Below are positions 17,010 to 25,768 of a stretch of 64,000 bases of DNA, piece by piece. The stretch is from MADRE2 sp964397015. Its GTDB lineage: Bacteria > Desulfobacterota > Desulfobacteria > Desulfobacterales > Desulfobacteraceae. The notes under the pieces were generated by a model. The model was not told the origin of the DNA and did no database searches. It was given only the letters and a program-made list of their open reading frames with translations. The stretch spans positions 21,305 through 85,304 of the forward strand of contig CAYNHL010000002.1 in the NCBI GenBank assembly GCA_964397015.1, read 5' to 3'. Position 1 is the stretch's first letter. Each line of letters begins with the position of its first letter. The translations under genes and the position numbers were made by a program.

Positions 17010-18824
17010 ATGGGACAGCTTATTTCTGATCGCAGGGATATCGATTTTGTCGTTCATGAACAGTTGAACGCACAGCAGCTGGCGGATCTGAATGACAATT
17101 TTGCGGATTTCAATAAAAAAACCATCGATCTTGTCATTTCAGAAGCAAGGAATTTTGCCTTGAAGGAACTACTTCCGGCAAACAAGGAAGGGGATGAACA
17201 AGGATGCCTTTTGGAGAATGGAGTGGTCAGGACACCGGATTCCTTTAAAAGGCTGTTTGAAATTTTCAATGAAGGAGAGTGGCTGGCAGTGACCGAGGAC
17301 CCCGAATGGGGCGGTCAGGGGATGCCCAGGACAATAACTTCGGCTGTGGCTGAGTACTTCAATGGAGCCAATTTTCCGTTCATGATGTATCCGGGCCTTA
17401 CCCAGGGGGCGGGTCATTTGGTGGAAAAATTCGGTACCCGTGAGCAAAAGGAAATTTACCTGAAGAATATGTATACCGGGAAATGGACCGGAACCATGCT
17501 GCTTACCGAACCCGGAGCAGGGTCGGATGTCGGCGCGCTGACCACAAAAGCGGTCAGAAACGATGACGGCACCTTTTCCATTACTGGTGAAAAAATCTTT
17601 ATTTCCGGCGGCGACCATGACCTGGCCGAAAATATCATACATCCGGTCCTTGCAAGAATTGAAGGGGCTCCGGAAGGATCCAAGGGGATTTCCCTTTTCC
17701 TGGTTCCCAAGTACCGGGTCAATCCGGACGGTTCACCGGGCGAGTTCAATGACGTGATCTGCACCGGTCTTGAACATAAACTCGGAATTCATGGAAACAG
17801 CACCTGTTCATTGTCCCTGGGGTCCAGGGGTAATTGTATCGGAACCCTGCTGGGTGAGGAAAACAAGGGCATGAAGGCCATGTTCCTGATGATGAACGAG
17901 GCAAGGCGACTGGTTGGATTCCAGGGATTTGCCTGTGCCAGTGCCGCCTACATGTATGCCTTGAATTATGCCAGGGATAGGGTCCAGGGAAAAAATCTGC
18001 TGGAAGTGATGAACCCGGACGCAGAATCGGTCGCCATCATAAGGCATCCGGATGTCCGGCGCCAGTTGATGATGATGAAGGTGCTGGTTGAAGGAATGCG
18101 GAGCCTGCTGTATTTTGTGCAGTATTGCGCGGACATGGCGGCCAACGCCGAAAAAGAGGAGGAAAGGGAGAAGTACCAGGGGTTTGTAGAGGTGCTGACC
18201 CCCATTGCAAAGGGGTATGTGACAGACCGGGCTTTTGAGGTCTGTTCCCAGGGGATGCAGGTGTACGGCGGATATGGATACATCGAGGAATATCCCATGG
18301 CCCAGCTGCTCAGGGACTGCAGGATCACCCTGATCTATGAAGGTACCAACGGGATCCAGGCCATGGACCTTCTGGGCAGAAAACTGGGTCTTAACAAGGG
18401 CAAGCCCATTATGGACCTGTTTGGAGAAATTCAAAAAACCATTGCAGAAGGCAAGGATCATCCCATGCTGGAATCCATGGCCGGGAGGGTGGAAGAGGCT
18501 GCCAACAAGCTTGCCGAAGTCGCGATTCACATGGGAACCACCGCCATGTCGGACAAGGTGCTCAACGCTTTTGCCAATGCTCATCCGTTCCAGGATGCAA
18601 CCGGTGATGTTATCATGGCCTGGATGCACCTGTGGCGTGCCACTATTGCCGTTGGGAAAATTGAAAAGGCAAAGAAGAAAGACAAGGCTTTTTACGAAGG
18701 CATGATAAAATCTCTCCAGTTCTACGTGGAAACCCAGCTGCCCGTCACCATGGGTAGATTTGCCGCCCTGATGAACACCAGTGGTGTGGCCAACGAGATA
18801 GATGACGCTTCTTTCCCTTCCTGA
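17010..18824 (+). CDS. Acyl-CoA dehydrogenase, long (about 600 aa) type
   Basis: FAD enzyme that forms the alpha,beta double bond of an acyl-CoA. It has 604 residues: an N-terminal helical extension, the acyl-CoA dehydrogenase core with FAD-binding MLLTEPGAGSDVGALTTKA (about 165-185) and the C-terminal helical domain, where YEGTNGIQAMDLLGRKL carries the likely catalytic Glu and FAD contacts. An extra C-terminal domain of roughly 130 residues follows. This length matches the DmdC/FadE-like long subfamily common in Desulfobacterota, rather than the 380-residue short-chain enzymes. AGGAGG precedes the ATG. A strong terminator follows, so it is probably monocistronic. The substrate chain length cannot be read from sequence. 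Confidence 0.9.
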   Translation: MGQLISDRRDIDFVVHEQLNAQQLADLNDNFADFNKKTIDLVISEARNFALKELLPANKEGDEQGCLLENGVVRTPDSFKRLFEIFNEGEWLAVTEDPEWGGQGMPRTITSAVAEYFNGANFPFMMYPGLTQGAGHLVEKFGTREQKEIYLKNMYTGKWTGTMLLTEPGAGSDVGALTTKAVRNDDGTFSITGEKIFISGGDHDLAENIIHPVLARIEGAPEGSKGISLFLVPKYRVNPDGSPGEFNDVICTGLEHKLGIHGNSTCSLSLGSRGNCIGTLLGEENKGMKAMFLMMNEARRLVGFQGFACASAAYMYALNYARDRVQGKNLLEVMNPDAESVAIIRHPDVRRQLMMMKVLVEGMRSLLYFVQYCADMAANAEKEEEREKYQGFVEVLTPIAKGYVTDRAFEVCSQGMQVYGGYGYIEEYPMAQLLRDCRITLIYEGTNGIQAMDLLGRKLGLNKGKPIMDLFGEIQKTIAEGKDHPMLESMAGRVEEAANKLAEVAIHMGTTAMSDKVLNAFANAHPFQDATGDVIMAWMHLWRATIAVGKIEKAKKKDKAFYEGMIKSLQFYVETQLPVTMGRFAALMNTSGVANEIDDASFPS

Positions 18825-18848
18825 TTTTGATACATGACAGCATTTTTT

Positions 18849-18890
18849 CCGGCCGGCATCTTTTTTTTAGGTGCCGGCCGGTTTATTTTT
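18849..18890 (+). terminator. Rho-independent terminator after acyl-CoA dehydrogenase
   Basis: CCGGCCGGCA (18849-18858) and TGCCGGCCGG (18872-18881) form a perfect 10-bp GC-rich stem, followed by TTTATTTTT. This is the best intrinsic terminator in the window. Confidence 0.85.
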
Positions 18891-18949
18891 GACGTGAATG
18901 GTGATATGTACCTTCTTTGACCATAATAACCATGCACAATGAGGATATG

Positions 18950-20017
18950 ATGCCCCGTTTTTTTGCCGATGCACTGCCGTTGTTGATCGGATCGCTGCCC
19001 ATGGATGACCATGATGCTGCCACCCGGCTGGTTTTTGAGCATACTCCGCAGATCCCCTTGTGGGTTCAGCTGCCCGGGTATCCGCAGGAAGGCATGATTG
19101 AACAGTTTATGGACGGACTTCCCGGTCTTGTCAAAACCCCGGAAAAAAGTTATCTGGATACCGCGGGACCTGATTTTGAAAACCAGGTGCTGGCTTTTTA
19201 CGAGGACTATCTTGCCGTCACCGAATCCGGAAAGGAGCTTGCCGGGTCCAGGTTCGAGCTGCCCGATGATAAACGCAGGGGTTTTGACGCTTTTCTTCGA
19301 CAGCTCGAAAGGTGCAAGCCGATGCCTCATGCCGTCAAAGGCCAGGTCACGGGTCCGGTGACATTCGGCACCCGGATGACAGACCAGACCGATACCGCTG
19401 TTTTTTACAACGACTCCCTGCGTGACATGGCCATCAAAAAACTGGCCATGAACGCAAGATGGCAGGCGCGGACATTTTCCAGTAAAGGCGCTGTCCCCAT
19501 TATTTTTATTGATGAACCGGTCCTTGCCGGCCTGGGTACATCCGCCTATATAACGATTTCATCACAGGCGGTGACCCAGAGTATCGAAGAGGTGGCTGAT
19601 GCTGTTCATCAGGAACAAGGTCTGGCCGGGGTGCATGTCTGCGCCAATACAGAGTGGAACCTGTTGCTTGAATCCAATATCGACATAATCAGTTTTGATG
19701 CCTGTCACTATTTTGACCGGTTTATCCTGTACCCTGACCAAATTCTTGCTTTTCTGGAAAAAGGAGGCATCCTGGCCTGGGGGATAGTACCGACAATGTC
19801 GGCCGGGGAGATCCGGGATGCAACGGTTGATTCGCTGCTGGAGGAATTCAATGTCCAGCTACAGCAGGTATCCGCCCTGGGTATCAGCCGGGAGACCATA
19901 CTGCGTCAGTCTTTCATTACGCCGAGCTGCGGGACCGGCCCGTTGTCCTTTGAACTGGCCAAAAGGGTACTCTCATTGACCAGGGATCTTTCCATGGTGA
20001 TCAGGGAAGACGCATGA
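18950..20017 (+). CDS. Cobalamin-independent methionine synthase-like (MetE C-terminal-type) protein
   Basis: A roughly 355-residue single-module protein of the UROD/MetE-like TIM-barrel superfamily. It carries LIGSLPM near the N-terminus, GQVTGPVTFG, FIDEPVLAGLG, a likely zinc pair in VHVCANTEW, and a late cysteine in TPSCGTGPL, equivalent to the MetE zinc ligands. True MetE is about 750 residues with two barrels. Short forms act in corrinoid or other methyl-transfer systems or have unknown roles. Start choice: GAGG five bases before ATG 18950; ATG 18932 and TTG 18917 are possible. It stands alone after a terminator, with the next gene convergent. Confidence 0.8.
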   Translation: MPRFFADALPLLIGSLPMDDHDAATRLVFEHTPQIPLWVQLPGYPQEGMIEQFMDGLPGLVKTPEKSYLDTAGPDFENQVLAFYEDYLAVTESGKELAGSRFELPDDKRRGFDAFLRQLERCKPMPHAVKGQVTGPVTFGTRMTDQTDTAVFYNDSLRDMAIKKLAMNARWQARTFSSKGAVPIIFIDEPVLAGLGTSAYITISSQAVTQSIEEVADAVHQEQGLAGVHVCANTEWNLLLESNIDIISFDACHYFDRFILYPDQILAFLEKGGILAWGIVPTMSAGEIRDATVDSLLEEFNVQLQQVSALGISRETILRQSFITPSCGTGPLSFELAKRVLSLTRDLSMVIREDA

Positions 20018-20038
20018 TAATCGGTAATATTTTCCCTG

Positions 20039-20716
20039 CTAAGGGTTTACAATGGTTTCGCTGGCAAAATCCGTTCCGGCTTTATCGAGATTTTTGAAGT
20101 ACAAAGGGTATTTTTCAAGAGATGCCTTGATTATAAGATCATAGGGAAGATCGCTGAAATTTCCGTGATCCTTCACGTATTCCATGTGCCTGTCACCCCT
20201 TGTATTGTAAGCGTGAAAAATAGAGTCACAGGTGCCGTCAAACTCCAGCGGCATGACCCCTGCCTTGCTGCAGAGGTTTTTGTCAAAAGCCGGGGTGGCC
20301 TTGACCCACTTCTGGTCCAGGTATAATTCCGTAAATCCATGGTAAATAAACAGGTCTGTTTCCATAAGCGCACGCAGCCGTTTTGAATTCAGGTGATTTT
20401 TGACATCGGCGAATCCGAGCCGGGCCGGAATGCCCTGGTGTCGAGCGACAGCTGCCAGCAGGACAGCCTTGGCCACGCAATAGCCGTGTTTTTTATTTAA
20501 AATGGCGCTGGCCTTCATTGACTTCCGGGACGCTTCAAGGCTGTAAGGGTCGTACCGGATACCGTCCCTGACAGCATAGTAAAGGCTTATCGCCTTTTTT
20601 ACGGGATCGGTTTCATTGCGGCATGCCTGTTTTGCAAAATTTGAAACAGCGGGTGAGTCAAAGTCCATGAAATAAGTGGGCACAAGGTACAAGCCGGTAT
20701 CCAGTTGACGGGGCAT
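20039..20716 (-). CDS. Transglutaminase-like domain protein (soluble)
   Basis: A 225-residue protein made mostly of a transglutaminase-like domain, with likely triad Cys in KHGYCVAKAVLL, His in FIYHGFTELYL and Asp in ATPAFDKNLC. There is no signal peptide or membrane helix. Such stand-alone cytoplasmic domains are annotated as transglutaminase-like cysteine peptidases, with mostly unknown substrates. It differs from the membrane-anchored one at 7917. It converges on the MetE-like gene, and a palindrome lies 46 bases upstream. Confidence 0.82.
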   Translation of the reverse strand: MPRQLDTGLYLVPTYFMDFDSPAVSNFAKQACRNETDPVKKAISLYYAVRDGIRYDPYSLEASRKSMKASAILNKKHGYCVAKAVLLAAVARHQGIPARLGFADVKNHLNSKRLRALMETDLFIYHGFTELYLDQKWVKATPAFDKNLCSKAGVMPLEFDGTCDSIFHAYNTRGDRHMEYVKDHGNFSDLPYDLIIKASLEKYPLYFKNLDKAGTDFASETIVNP

Positions 20717-20761
20717 GAAGATATTTCCTTTCTGAAAGCCGGCACAGCCGGCACAGCCTTA

Positions 20762-20781
20762 TTGAAACAGTAGTGTTTCAA
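20762..20781. promoter_or_regulatory. 20-base palindrome upstream of the transglutaminase-like gene
   Basis: TTGAAACA-GTAG-TGTTTCAA is a perfect 8+4+8 palindrome located between the transglutaminase-like gene (minus) and the HEAT gene (plus). The form is that of a dimeric repressor operator. No regulator gene lies beside it. Confidence 0.45.
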
Positions 20782-20934
20782 AATATGAGACAGACCGATA
20801 CGGGTCATGGGTACAGTTAAACCTGATTCTACGGGCTTTGTCAAATTTTTTATGACAGGTGGCATGTTTTATGCTCATGTATTTTATAAAAAATGCATAT
20901 GACCTGATTCACAAAGAAATTAAAGAGGATTTTC

Positions 20935-21621
20935 ATGCCACAGGGCCGGAAAAACAAACAAAAAGCGGGACAGATTCTGCAGATATCCGACAGGCAGGCC
21001 GCACTTGAGCAATTGCAGCAGATTCCGGACAATCAATTGATTGCCCCGCTGATGGGATTTTTCTACAGCACGGATGACCTGATCCGGTTTCGCAGCATTG
21101 AAGCTATGGGGCATCTTGCGGTTCGCATGGAACAAAAAAAGCGTGAAAAAACCCGTGATCTTTTAAGGCGGCTGATGTGGAACCTGAATGATGAATCAGG
21201 CGGCATCGGGTGGGGTTCGGCGGAGGCCATGGGTGAGATATTGTGCCGCTGTCCCGTGCTGGCAGCAGAATTCGGTTCCATTCTACTGGCATACCTGGAT
21301 CCCCGCGGAAACTACATAGACAACGAAAGCCTGCAGCAGGGCATATTGTGGGGAATCGGGACATTTATGGCAACTGCCGGGAAAACAGCGGCGGACTCAA
21401 TTGATAACATTGCCGCCTTCCTGGAATATAGTGACCCTGTAAAACGGGCATACGCGGTTCGGGCACTGTGCCGCTGTCAAGGATACAACCGGGAATTTCC
21501 GGGGCATATTTACAGGGACGATCACCCGGTCTGGATTTTCAAAAACTGGGAAATGATTCGTACCACAATTTCCGGGCTGGCGGCCTGCCTGTCCGAAGGA
21601 ATGGAAAAAAACCAATGTTAA
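20935..21621 (+). CDS. HEAT-repeat protein (resembles DVU0298 family)
   Basis: A 228-residue protein of alpha-helical repeats, with pairs such as DDLIRFRSIEAMGHLAVRME, GWGSAEAMGEILCRCP and DPVKRAYAVRALCRCQ typical of HEAT or PBS-lyase-like scaffolds. I associate it with a small conserved family of sulfate reducers (DVU0298-like) from memory of its wording, not from a search. Its function is unknown. AAAGAGGAT precedes the ATG. It is the first of three tightly packed genes ending with a ferredoxin, so it may be a scaffold in an electron-transfer context. Confidence 0.75.
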   Translation: MPQGRKNKQKAGQILQISDRQAALEQLQQIPDNQLIAPLMGFFYSTDDLIRFRSIEAMGHLAVRMEQKKREKTRDLLRRLMWNLNDESGGIGWGSAEAMGEILCRCPVLAAEFGSILLAYLDPRGNYIDNESLQQGILWGIGTFMATAGKTAADSIDNIAAFLEYSDPVKRAYAVRALCRCQGYNREFPGHIYRDDHPVWIFKNWEMIRTTISGLAACLSEGMEKNQC

Positions 21622-21866
21622 AGAAAAAATGTGATAACAACATCGCACGCACCATCGAGCTGGCCGAAAGGATGATACAGCTGGCAGCCGAAGGGGATGC
21701 CCATCGTGAGGACCCAGGATGCGGCATTCTTTACGGTATTCTCCTGGATTCAGGATTCCGTCTTTTAAAACTGGCTGAAAAGGAAAAACAGGCCCATATG
21801 GACAAGGGCTGGTGGCAGCAGTCAGGACCGGTTCAAGATCCTGTTGCTAAAAAAGGTCCTTTATGA
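21615..21866 (+). CDS. Small conserved-looking protein between HEAT protein and ferredoxin
   Basis: An 83-residue helical protein, MLKKKCDNNIARTIELAERM, ending in a tryptophan-containing tail (KGWWQQSG). No known motif is visible. I chose ATG 21615, which overlaps the HEAT stop codon. Its own stop region overlaps the ferredoxin start by 4 bases (ATGA). Translational coupling on both sides argues that it is a real gene that works with the ferredoxin. Confidence 0.7.
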   Translation: MLKKKCDNNIARTIELAERMIQLAAEGDAHREDPGCGILYGILLDSGFRLLKLAEKEKQAHMDKGWWQQSGPVQDPVAKKGPL

Positions 21867-22048
21867 AACAACCAGTGATTGATATGTCATCCTGTGTGCT
21901 GTGCGGCATCTGCACGGAGCTTGCGCCGAATGTGTTTTACTTCAACGATCTTGGCTTCATTGAAGTGCTGCCTTTGCCCGATTATTCTGATCCCGCCGTC
22001 CACGATGCCATGATAAACTGCCCTAAAGACTGCATCCTGTTTGAATGA
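21863..22048 (+). CDS. Small ferredoxin, single iron-sulfur cluster
   Basis: A 61-residue ferredoxin of the Fer4-13 / monocluster type found in Desulfovibrio and Thermotoga. It has cysteines in SCVLCGICTELAP near the N-terminus and NCPKDCILFE at the end, so it probably binds one [4Fe-4S] (or [3Fe-4S]) cluster. It is a soluble electron carrier. It is the last gene of a three-gene unit with 4-base overlaps. Length and spacing are normal for the family. Confidence 0.88.
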   Translation: MKQPVIDMSSCVLCGICTELAPNVFYFNDLGFIEVLPLPDYSDPAVHDAMINCPKDCILFE

Positions 22049-22160
22049 CCTTTTTTATCCTTCCCCGTTTTTCCATATTTTTCTTTGAATAATCATTGCA
22101 TCTGATACACAAATGTGCCATGTAACACCTGTATGCGCAGGGCAATATCCTGTGGTGACG

Positions 22161-22218
22161 TATAATAGGGATAACTCGACTTTCGGGCTTCATGACCCCA
22201 TTTACTCCGAAAGTTGAG
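22161..22218 (+). promoter_or_regulatory. -10 box and 5' leader hairpin of the PAS/sigma-54 regulator
   Basis: A perfect TATAAT (22161-22166) would start RNA near 22173. From there CTCGACTTTCGG (22175-22186) and CCGAAAGTTGAG (22207-22218) pair over 12 bp with one G-U, so the mRNA would begin with a stem-loop ending at the GAGGGGGA ribosome site. The sense motif TAACTCRACTTTCGG recurs in the leader of the enoyl-CoA hydratase-like gene (60294-60308). No clear -35 box is present. Confidence 0.5.
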
Positions 22219-22229
22219 GGGGATAATAT

Positions 22230-23612
22230 ATGGAACAATTCAACCATCGGCTGCTTGGCAGCGATGATCTTGTAACGGTAATCGACAACCTGAAGATAGG
22301 TGTCATTGCACATACCATGGAAAGAACCATTACGCTTTTCAACAGGGAGGCCGAACGGATTACCGGCTTTTCCAGAAAAGAGGTGCTTGGCCGGGATTGC
22401 CACGTGGTTTTTCAGGCTCCTTTTTGCGGGGGCAAATGCTCCTTTTGTAACGGGAATCCCGATTTTTCGGCCGGGTTCAAGGAATACCCGATCAATTTCA
22501 TTTCACGGGACGGCACCACCCGGCAGATGGAGATGACTGTGACGCCGATGAAGGATTCTTTGAAAAATGTCGTTGGAGTCCTGGCAGCTTTCAGGGACCT
22601 GACCCAGACCCTGGATTTGTCCTTTAAAGCGGAAACCCTTTCCAGTTTTACCGGGATTATCGGCAAAGAAAAGGTTATGCAGGAAATATTCAAGCAGATA
22701 CGGGACGTGGCGGTTTATCATTACCCGGTTCATATTTTCGGGGCCACGGGGACAGGAAAGGAACGGGTGGCCAATGCCATCCACACGATAAGTTCCTACG
22801 GCCATGGTGCTTTTGTGCCTGTCAACTGCGGTGCCATACCGGAAGGTATTGTCGAAAGCGAGTTGTTTGGTCATGTAAAAGGTGCTTTTTCAGGGGCAAT
22901 CAGGGAACGCAAAGGTCGTTTTGAGCTGGCCCACAAGGGAACACTTTTTTTGGACGAGGTGGCGGAACTGCCATTGAAAACTCAAGTCAAACTGCTGCGG
23001 TTTCTCCAGGAAGGTGTGTTCGAGAAAGTGGGGGGAGAAAAGCCCGTATCCGTGGAAACCCGTATTATCAGCGCCACCAACAAGGATCTGAAGGCAGAGG
23101 TCGCGGCCGGCAGGTTCAGGGAAGACCTGTATTACAGGCTCAATGTGATTCCGATTAAACTGCCGCTCTTGAAACAGCGCAAGCTTGATATCCCGCTTCT
23201 GATCGACCATTTTTTAAAGGAAGCAGAAGAGGAAAGCGGGCGGAAGGCTCCGAAAATTTCTTCAAAAGCACTGGATCTCATGCTCAAGTATCACTGGCCG
23301 GGAAATGTCCGGGAGTTGAAAAACGTGATCCAGTTTTCAGTGGTCCATTCAAAGGGTGATCATATCCTGCCCCGGGATCTTCCAATGGAACTGTTCGGGC
23401 CCCAGGAATCGAAGCAGGATGGACCCGGTTCAAGCGGGGACTATCCAGGGCCGGTTGCCGGAAAACTTGATCCGGTATCGGTAAAAGCCGCCCTTAAAAC
23501 TGCAGGAGGAAATAAATCAAAGGCTGCAAAACTGCTCGGTGCCGGCAGGGCAACCCTTTACAGGTTTTTAAAACAGAACCCGGATATAAATGAATATGCC
23601 AATAACCTCTAA
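22230..23612 (+). CDS. PAS-containing sigma-54-dependent transcriptional activator
   Basis: A 460-residue enhancer-binding protein: an N-terminal PAS domain (about 15-125), an AAA+ domain with Walker A GATGTGKE (171-178), a GAFSGA loop (218-223) in place of GAFTGA, Walker B GTLFLDEVAE, an arginine-finger region FREDLYYRLN, and a C-terminal Fis-type helix-turn-helix (GGNKSKAAKLLGAGRATLYR). The PAS domain has Cys57, Cys66, Cys70 and Cys73, a cluster suited to metal, Fe-S or redox sensing. It lies 19 bases before cfa on the same strand, so it may be co-transcribed with the lipid genes or control them. Confidence 0.9.
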   Translation: MEQFNHRLLGSDDLVTVIDNLKIGVIAHTMERTITLFNREAERITGFSRKEVLGRDCHVVFQAPFCGGKCSFCNGNPDFSAGFKEYPINFISRDGTTRQMEMTVTPMKDSLKNVVGVLAAFRDLTQTLDLSFKAETLSSFTGIIGKEKVMQEIFKQIRDVAVYHYPVHIFGATGTGKERVANAIHTISSYGHGAFVPVNCGAIPEGIVESELFGHVKGAFSGAIRERKGRFELAHKGTLFLDEVAELPLKTQVKLLRFLQEGVFEKVGGEKPVSVETRIISATNKDLKAEVAAGRFREDLYYRLNVIPIKLPLLKQRKLDIPLLIDHFLKEAEEESGRKAPKISSKALDLMLKYHWPGNVRELKNVIQFSVVHSKGDHILPRDLPMELFGPQESKQDGPGSSGDYPGPVAGKLDPVSVKAALKTAGGNKSKAAKLLGAGRATLYRFLKQNPDINEYANNL

Positions 23613-23631
23613 ATCGGGACAAGTATAAAAA

Positions 23632-24753
23632 ATGACTCGGAAAAACGCTGAAAAAGCAGTCAGGGGCCTGCTCGAAACGGCCGGTATTACATTGAACGGG
23701 ACTGATCCATGGGATATCACCGTTGTGGATGACCGGTTTTATGAACGGGTGCTGGCCCAGGGCGCACTTGGACTCGGGGAGTCCTTTATGGACAAGTGGT
23801 GGACCTGCCCTGCTGTAGACCAGTTCATCGACAGGGTGCTGCGGGCTGATCTTCAGTCACGGGTGAAGAAAAACCCGTCTTTTTATCTATACTGCCTTGC
23901 GGCAAAGCTTTTTAACCGGCAGGCCAGGCGCCGGGCATTCGAGGTCGCGAAAAAACATTATGATATCGGAAACGACCTCTACGTAAGAATGCTGGACAAG
24001 CAGATGCTGTATACCTGTGCCTACTGGAAAAATGCAGATACGCTCGAGCAGGCTCAAAAAGACAAACTGGACCTGGTATGCCGGAAAATCGGGTTGAAAT
24101 CCGGGATGACAGTGCTGGACCTGGGGTGCGGGTATGGTGCGTTTGCCAAGCATGCGGCACAGAACTACGGGGCCAGGGTCGTCGGATACACGGTGTCAAA
24201 GAGGCAGGCTGAACTTGGCCGTGAAATGAACAAGGGGCTGGAGGTGGATATCCGGCTGGATGATTACCGGTCAGCGACCGGCCATTTTGACCGCGTTGTC
24301 TCCATCGGGCTGATGGAGCATGTGGGATACAAGAACTACCGGACATATATGACAAAAGTGGACCAGACGCTCAAAAAGGATGGTATCGCCTTTATCCATA
24401 CCATCGGAGCCAACCATACCTCACTGGTTACCAATGGATGGACTGAAAAGTACATTTTTCCCAATGGCAAAATCCCTTCCATTGCACAACTCGGCAGTGC
24501 CATGGAAGGGATGTTCGTTATGGAGGACTGGCACAATTTCGGAGAGGATTATGATAAAACCCTGATGGCATGGTATGACAATTTCACCCGGTCCTGGCAC
24601 GAGATCAAAGACCGTTATTCCGATCGTTTTTACCGGATGTGGGAATATTACCTGCTGTCCTGTGCAGGCGGGTTCAGGTCCCGGCATCTCCAGTTGTGGC
24701 AGATTGTCATGACCCGCATGGGCAGGCCCGCTCCGGAATGCAGGTTCAGCTGA
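23632..24753 (+). CDS. cfa: Cyclopropane-fatty-acyl-phospholipid synthase
   Basis: SAM-dependent enzyme that methylenates double bonds of phospholipid acyl chains at the membrane. It has 373 residues: an N-terminal lipid-binding part, then the class I methyltransferase domain with VLDLGCGYGAFAKHA (about 160-175). Family signatures are HYDIGNDLYVRMLD, MLYTCAYWKNADTLEQAQ and SIGLMEHVGYKNY. Full length. It is followed after 4 bases by a flavoprotein of the geranylgeranyl-reductase family, so the two may act together on membrane lipids. Confidence 0.93.
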   Translation: MTRKNAEKAVRGLLETAGITLNGTDPWDITVVDDRFYERVLAQGALGLGESFMDKWWTCPAVDQFIDRVLRADLQSRVKKNPSFYLYCLAAKLFNRQARRRAFEVAKKHYDIGNDLYVRMLDKQMLYTCAYWKNADTLEQAQKDKLDLVCRKIGLKSGMTVLDLGCGYGAFAKHAAQNYGARVVGYTVSKRQAELGREMNKGLEVDIRLDDYRSATGHFDRVVSIGLMEHVGYKNYRTYMTKVDQTLKKDGIAFIHTIGANHTSLVTNGWTEKYIFPNGKIPSIAQLGSAMEGMFVMEDWHNFGEDYDKTLMAWYDNFTRSWHEIKDRYSDRFYRMWEYYLLSCAGGFRSRHLQLWQIVMTRMGRPAPECRFS

Positions 24754-24757
24754 TTCC

Positions 24758-25768
24758 ATGCGAACGGTCGATGCAATTATTGTGGGCGGGGGGCCGGCTG
24801 GTGCCAGCTGCGCATGGGAGCTGGCCAGGCAGGGGCTGACACCGCTGATCCTGGAAAAAAAGGTGTTTCCGCGCCAGAAGCTGTGTGCCGGCTGGGTGAC
24901 TCCCGAAGTTTTCAGGGCGCTTGAGTGTGACCCGTCGCAATATCCTTTTGGCATCGAGCGGGTTAACACCATTTTTTTTCATTTGTTCAAGCTGACACTT
25001 CCATTGAAAACCCGGCAATACTCAATCCGGCGGATTGAATTCGACCAGTGGATGCTGAACCGGTCCGGGGCCGAGGTGATTTGTCACCGGGTAGCGAAAA
25101 TAGACAGGGAAAAGGACATGTTTGTCGTGGACCAGGCCTTCAGATCACGGTTCATTATCGGAGCAGGGGGAACCAACTGCCCTGTGGCCCGGCATTTTTT
25201 TTCACGCAGAGAAAAGCCGTCAGCCGCCGAATGCATTATCACCCTTGAAAAGGAATTTTATGGCACAAGCCGGCTTTCCGGCTGCCACCTGTGGTTTTTC
25301 AGGCACCACCTGCCCGGATATGCCTGGCTGGTTCCCAAGGCCGGGGGATACCTGAACATAGGTATCGGCGGTAAACTGGCCGGGTTGAAAAAAAGAAAAA
25401 CAACGATTGAAAATCATTGGCACCGGTTTATAAACGACCTGAAACTATCGGGCCATATCCGGGATATGGCCCACAGGCCCAGAGGATATGCCTATTATCT
25501 CAGGCAGCCCGGACAAACCGCCCATAAAGGTAATGCATTTATCATAGGGGATGCACTGGGCATGGCCACAAGGGACATGGGAGAAGGGATCGGTCCTGCA
25601 GTCAGAAGCGGAATACTGGCAGCCCGGGCAATGGCCTCAGGTAAGCCTCTGTACCTGGATAGCATTGCCCGGTTCAGCCTGCCGGCCATGGTGGCGGCCG
25701 GAATTAAATCCTTGAATCCTGTCCGGCATAAACCAGTTCCAGGCTCTGGCCGGAAGAAGAAAGGGTAA
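24758..25768 (+). CDS. Geranylgeranyl-reductase-family FAD oxidoreductase
   Basis: A 336-residue flavoprotein with an N-terminal FAD-binding Rossmann motif [20 protein letters not shown], the family LCAGWVTPE segment (cysteine near residue 46), and a second FAD motif [20 protein letters not shown]. The family reduces isoprenoid or other unsaturated chains, or acts as a general FAD-dependent oxidoreductase. Its position directly behind cfa suggests a substrate in membrane lipid or quinone metabolism, but this is inference. Its last 65 bases overlap the end of clpB on the other strand. The C-terminal tail [11 protein letters not shown] is basic and probably unstructured. Confidence 0.82.
   Translation: MRTVDAIIVGGGPAGASCAWELARQGLTPLILEKKVFPRQKLCAGWVTPEVFRALECDPSQYPFGIERVNTIFFHLFKLTLPLKTRQYSIRRIEFDQWMLNRSGAEVICHRVAKIDREKDMFVVDQAFRSRFIIGAGGTNCPVARHFFSRREKPSAAECIITLEKEFYGTSRLSGCHLWFFRHHLPGYAWLVPKAGGYLNIGIGGKLAGLKKRKTTIENHWHRFINDLKLSGHIRDMAHRPRGYAYYLRQPGQTAHKGNAFIIGDALGMATRDMGEGIGPAVRSGILAARAMASGKPLYLDSIARFSLPAMVAAGIKSLNPVRHKPVPGSGRKKKG

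Noticed and set aside
17808..18629. 273-codon minus-strand ORF inside the acyl-CoA dehydrogenase gene
   Set aside because: Antisense shadow with low-complexity His/Pro/Gly composition.
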